This document shows positions 61,007 through 64,000 of a stretch of 64,000 bases of DNA, in pieces; position 1 is the first letter of the stretch, and each line of letters begins with the position of its first letter. The position numbers and the translations under genes are program-made. The notes under the pieces were generated by a model. It was not told the origin of the DNA and did no database searches. It saw only the letters and a program-made list of their open reading frames with translations. Origin of the DNA: Solwaraspora sp. WMMD406 (lineage in GTDB: Bacteria > Actinomycetota > Actinomycetes > Mycobacteriales > Micromonosporaceae); contig NZ_JARUBF010000001.1 of the NCBI RefSeq assembly GCF_029626025.1, forward strand, positions 4,030,001-4,094,000, given 5' to 3'.

Positions 61007-62192
61007 CCGGCCAGCCACCCTGCGGGTGCTGCACGTCGACCACACCGCCCACCCCGGTGGTGCCGAACTCGCCCTGCTCCGGTTGCTGTCGCGGCCCCAC
61101 GACTGGCAGGCGTCGCTGATCGTGCCACGGCCCGGCGGCGCCTTCGCCGACCTCGACGACCTCGACGATCCCGACCACCAGATACGGGTCGACCGCAGCC
61201 TGCCCGGTCTGCCGACCGGCGGCACCCGCAGCCGCAGCCCGCTACTGGTCGCGCGCTACCTGGCGGCGCTCCGCGCCGGAGCACGGCGACTCCGGGACAG
61301 CCCGTCGTGGGCCGAAGCCGACGTGGTGCACGCCAACACCGCCGCCGCCGCCATCATGTGCGCGCTCGCCGATCCGCGTCGCCGGATCCCCCTCGTCGTG
61401 CACCTGCGGGACCTGGTCACCCCGGACAGCCTGGGCCGGTTCGGCTACACCGCGTTCCGTCCCGTGTTGCGCCGCGCAGACGGCGTCATCGCCAACTCGC
61501 GGACCACGCTGCGTTCCGCCGCCGGCCTGTATCCCGGCCAGGCCCTCAGCGCCGTGCTGCAAAGCCCGATCGGCATCACGGCCCGGCGGACCGCACCCCA
61601 TGTCGCGCCGACCGTCACCACCGTCGGGATGATCGGGCGACTGCAACGCTGGAAGGGCCAACACGTCTTCCTCACCGCATTCGCCCGCGCCTTCGCCGGC
61701 ACCGGGGTACGGGCGCACCTCGCCGGGGCACCGCTGTTCGACGAGGCCGGGTACGCCGACGAACTCCGTCGACTCGCCCACACCCTGGGCATCGCCGACC
61801 AGGTCAGCTTCCTCGGCCACGTCGACGACGTCCCCGGATTCCTCGACTCGGTCGACATCCTGGTCCACGCCTCCACCCGTCCGGAGCCGCTGGGCCAGTC
61901 CGTCGTCCAAGCCCTGGCCCACGCCACACCGGTGGTCGCCACCGCCGGCGGCGGCCCCGGGGAATGGATCCGGCCCGGGATCAACGGCGAACTGGTCCCG
62001 CCGGGGGACGCCGAAGCGCTCGCCGGAGCACTGCGTACGCTGGCCGAATCGGCCGACCGCCGGCGGACCATCGCCACCGGGGCGGCCCGCACCCCCGGCG
62101 TCGCCACCGACGACGAGTGCGTCCACGCTCACGGCGACTTCTTCGCACAGGTACGGCGGGCCCGGTCCGACCGGGGAAGGCGGAACGGATGA
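60993..62192 (+). CDS. GT4-family glycosyltransferase
   Basis: 399 aa. LRVLHVDHTAHPGGAELALLRLL at the N-terminus, VVHANTAAAAIMCALAD, then VGMIGRLQRWKGQHVFLTAFARAF and the EX7E-like STRPEPLGQSVVQALAHATPVVATAGGGPGEWI. The start overlaps the previous gene by 14 bases and its stop overlaps the next start (ATGA). With its neighbours it probably builds the repeat unit of a surface polysaccharide. Confidence 0.92.
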   Translation: MRAPDRPATLRVLHVDHTAHPGGAELALLRLLSRPHDWQASLIVPRPGGAFADLDDLDDPDHQIRVDRSLPGLPTGGTRSRSPLLVARYLAALRAGARRLRDSPSWAEADVVHANTAAAAIMCALADPRRRIPLVVHLRDLVTPDSLGRFGYTAFRPVLRRADGVIANSRTTLRSAAGLYPGQALSAVLQSPIGITARRTAPHVAPTVTTVGMIGRLQRWKGQHVFLTAFARAFAGTGVRAHLAGAPLFDEAGYADELRRLAHTLGIADQVSFLGHVDDVPGFLDSVDILVHASTRPEPLGQSVVQALAHATPVVATAGGGPGEWIRPGINGELVPPGDAEALAGALRTLAESADRRRTIATGAARTPGVATDDECVHAHGDFFAQVRRARSDRGRRNG

Positions 62193-63385
62193 GCGAAGCC
62201 CCTCGGCCACTACGGGTGGCGTACGTGCTGCTCGCCCCACCCCACTACAGCGAAACCTTCATCACCTGCGAGATCGCCGCGGTACGGGCCGCCGGGGCGC
62301 GGGTCGGTGTCTTCGCCGCCCGGCGCGGCGACGGTGGTCGCCGCGCCGACGTCGCCGACGTCGCCGTCACCGCGCTGCGCCGACCGGCCCGGCTGGTTCG
62401 GCACACCCACCGGCTCGGACTGTCCTACGGTGCCCGCGCGGTGCTGGCCGCCAGCTACGCCGACCGGCTGCGTCGCGACGTGGCCGCCTTCGCGCCGGAC
62501 GTCGTGCACGCCCACTTCGTCAACCTGCCGACCGCGGTGGCGACCCTGCTCGCCCGTGACCTGGGCCGGCCGGTGACCGCCACCGCGCACGCCGCCGACT
62601 TCCTGCTGGAACGCAACCGGTTGGCGCTGCGCCGCCGCCTGACCCGGCTGGATCACCTCTTCGTCGTCTCCGCCGCCGCCGCCCGGCAGATCGGCGCGCG
62701 CGGGGTGAACATGTCGTCGGTCCCGCACAGCGTGGTCCGGGCCGCGTTCGACGGCCAGCTGCTCGACCCGCCACCCCGGCGCACCGAGCCGCCCTTCCGG
62801 ATCGTGACCGTGGCCCGGCTGGTGGCCAAGAAAGGCATCCGGCTCTGTCTTGACGCCGTGGCCCGGCTGATCGACTCCGGTCTGCCGGTCCGGTACGACA
62901 TCTACGGCGACGGCCCGCTGCGCGCCGAGCTGACCCAGTACGCCGCGCACCTGCGGCTCACCGACGTGGTCACCTTCCACGGAGCGGTGTCCCACCAGAC
63001 CGCCACCGGGGCGCTGGCCGGAGCCGACGTCGCCGTACTCGCGTGCCGGCCCGGACCGGACGGCGACCTCGACGGCATCCCGGTGTTCCTGATGGAAGCC
63101 GGCAGCCGGGGAGTTCCGGTGGTCAGCACCCTGATCTCCGGTATCCCGGAGCTCGTCGGCGACGACGGTGGCTGGCTGGTGGCCCCGGACGACGCGCATG
63201 CTCTCGCCACCGCCGTCCGGCAGGTCGTCGACGACCCGGCCGACGCCGCCCACCGGGTCAAGGCCCTGCGGGACCGGATCGACCGCGAGTTCAGCCCCAC
63301 GTTGCAGGCCCGACGGCTGCTGACCACCTGGCACCACCTCGCCGGACGGACCGACCGACCGGAGGCCACCGGCCGATGGGACTGA
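62189..63385 (+). CDS. GT4-family glycosyltransferase
   Basis: 398 aa. YVLLAPPHYSETFITCEIAAVRAAG is the pattern of exopolysaccharide glycosyltransferases with SETF; VVHAHFVNLPTAVA and HAADFLLERNRLALRRRL in the acceptor half; IVTVARLVAKKGIRLCLDAVARL and DGIPVFLMEAGSRGVPVVSTLISGIPELV in the donor half. It is translationally coupled upstream by ATGA and overlaps the next gene by ten bases. Confidence 0.93.
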   Translation: MSEAPRPLRVAYVLLAPPHYSETFITCEIAAVRAAGARVGVFAARRGDGGRRADVADVAVTALRRPARLVRHTHRLGLSYGARAVLAASYADRLRRDVAAFAPDVVHAHFVNLPTAVATLLARDLGRPVTATAHAADFLLERNRLALRRRLTRLDHLFVVSAAAARQIGARGVNMSSVPHSVVRAAFDGQLLDPPPRRTEPPFRIVTVARLVAKKGIRLCLDAVARLIDSGLPVRYDIYGDGPLRAELTQYAAHLRLTDVVTFHGAVSHQTATGALAGADVAVLACRPGPDGDLDGIPVFLMEAGSRGVPVVSTLISGIPELVGDDGGWLVAPDDAHALATAVRQVVDDPADAAHRVKALRDRIDREFSPTLQARRLLTTWHHLAGRTDRPEATGRWD

Positions 63386-64000
63386 CCGTCGTCTCGACCT
63401 ACTTCCCGCTGCCGGCCGACCGGGGCGACCCGGTCCGGGTCATGATGATCCTGCGGGCGATCGCCCGGGTCCAGCCGTACACGCTGCGGGTGGTCCGCCG
63501 CGTCGACACCACCGACGAGCGGGTCGACCAGCTGCGACGACTACTACCCCGGGTACGGGTGATCGACTACCGGGCCACCCCGTACCGGTTCGGCCGGCTC
63601 GGCCCGCTCGGCCGCTACCCGGAGGCGTTCGCCGCCGGGCTGCCGCCCTGGATCCGGACCCGCTACAGCCGGCCGCTGCACGACGACCTCGCCGCCGAGC
63701 CGGTCGCCGTCCCCGGCTCGGCGATCGCCATCGGCGAGGCCGCCGGCGCCTACCTGGCCGGCACCCGACTGCGCTGGCATTGGGACAAAGCCAACGTGCT
63801 GGCCGCCAGCAGCCGGCAGGACGTCACCGAGGCACCCGGGCTCGCGCACCGGCTCCGGGCCCGCTACCTGGCCGACGTCTCCACCCGGTTCGAGGCCCGG
63901 GCCCTGGCACGGTGCGCCACCGTCTCGGTCACCAGCGCCGAGGAAGCCGACCGGCTACACCACCACCATCGGCGGTCCGCCGACTTCACTCTGGCCAGCT
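63376..64000 (+). CDS. Glycosyltransferase, 3' end cut by the window
   Basis: 208 residues visible and open to the edge. It begins MGLTVVSTYFPLPADRGDPVRVMMILRAIARVQPYTLRVVRR, the usual start of sugar transferases of the TupA/GT4 stasis-like group that read PLPADRGD, and continues with RLRARYLADVSTRFEARALARCATVSVTSAEEADRL, typical of a GT4 acceptor domain end. The donor domain is outside the window. ATG 63376 overlaps the previous gene. Confidence 0.82.
   Translation, partial: MGLTVVSTYFPLPADRGDPVRVMMILRAIARVQPYTLRVVRRVDTTDERVDQLRRLLPRVRVIDYRATPYRFGRLGPLGRYPEAFAAGLPPWIRTRYSRPLHDDLAAEPVAVPGSAIAIGEAAGAYLAGTRLRWHWDKANVLAASSRQDVTEAPGLAHRLRARYLADVSTRFEARALARCATVSVTSAEEADRLHHHHRRSADFTLAS

Overview
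The window is a high-GC (roughly 70% or more) actinobacterial chromosome segment. Codon use, GTG starts, Tat-type signal sequences, IS110 elements, LCP and DUF1501/DUF1800 genes suggest a filamentous actinomycete, most likely Micromonosporaceae. That placement is inference, because no rRNA or other marker gene is present.

Region 1 (1-24,910) is a complete type I-E CRISPR-Cas locus with very large arrays. Array 1 (26 full repeats, leader outside the window) precedes a secreted protein gene and cas3 (minus strand). The divergent plus-strand operon cas8e-cse2-cas7e-cas5e-cas6e-cas1-cas2 leads directly into array 2 (19 repeats). A 3.85 kb block of two IS110-family transposases and one methyltransferase then separates array 2 from array 3 (about 134 repeats, 8.1 kb). 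Array 2 ends on a perfect repeat and array 3 has no recognisable leader, so they look like one array broken by insertions. About 177 spacers are visible, several of them duplicated.

Region 2 (24,926-28,814) holds a small secreted-peptide ORF, a PaaX-like regulator, a secreted CE1/PHB-type esterase with a CBM2 domain, and an intact IS5-type element with inverted repeats, a TTA target duplication and a frameshifted transposase.

Region 3 (28,815-40,340) is the most unusual part: a compact RiPP-type cluster with two tiny precursor-like genes missed by normal gene calling. The minus-strand operon reads ferritin-like diiron oxygenase, 27-aa peptide A, B12-type radical SAM protein (C-x7-C-x2-C), a DUF5825-like partner, a P450, 29-aa peptide B ending GRYIYWPYHYE, and a second P450. 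Each peptide gene has a strong ribosome binding site and a stable hairpin just after it, which would favour excess precursor over enzymes. Peptide B recalls cittilin, a P450-crosslinked YIYY RiPP. The divergent plus-strand side encodes an MFS exporter, a thiamine-diphosphate E1 alpha/beta pair and a class III aminotransferase. The shared intergenic region carries three 18-bp direct repeats about 22 bp apart. The combination does not match a pathway I know.

Region 4 (40,385-54,213) has a PadR/HAAS-type membrane pair, a secreted subtilisin-like protease, a membrane NACHT NTPase preceded by a possible 26-aa coupled ORF, a fused ABC permease without an ATPase, a Tat-exported amidase with a small coupled partner, a TetR regulator, and a membrane protein fusing a degenerate NTPase-like domain to an extracellular ligand-binding domain.

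Region 5 (54,355-64,000) looks like a cell-surface polysaccharide locus: an LCP ligase, a polyprenyl glycosylphosphotransferase, a DUF1501/DUF1800 pair, and four glycosyltransferases, the last cut by the window edge.
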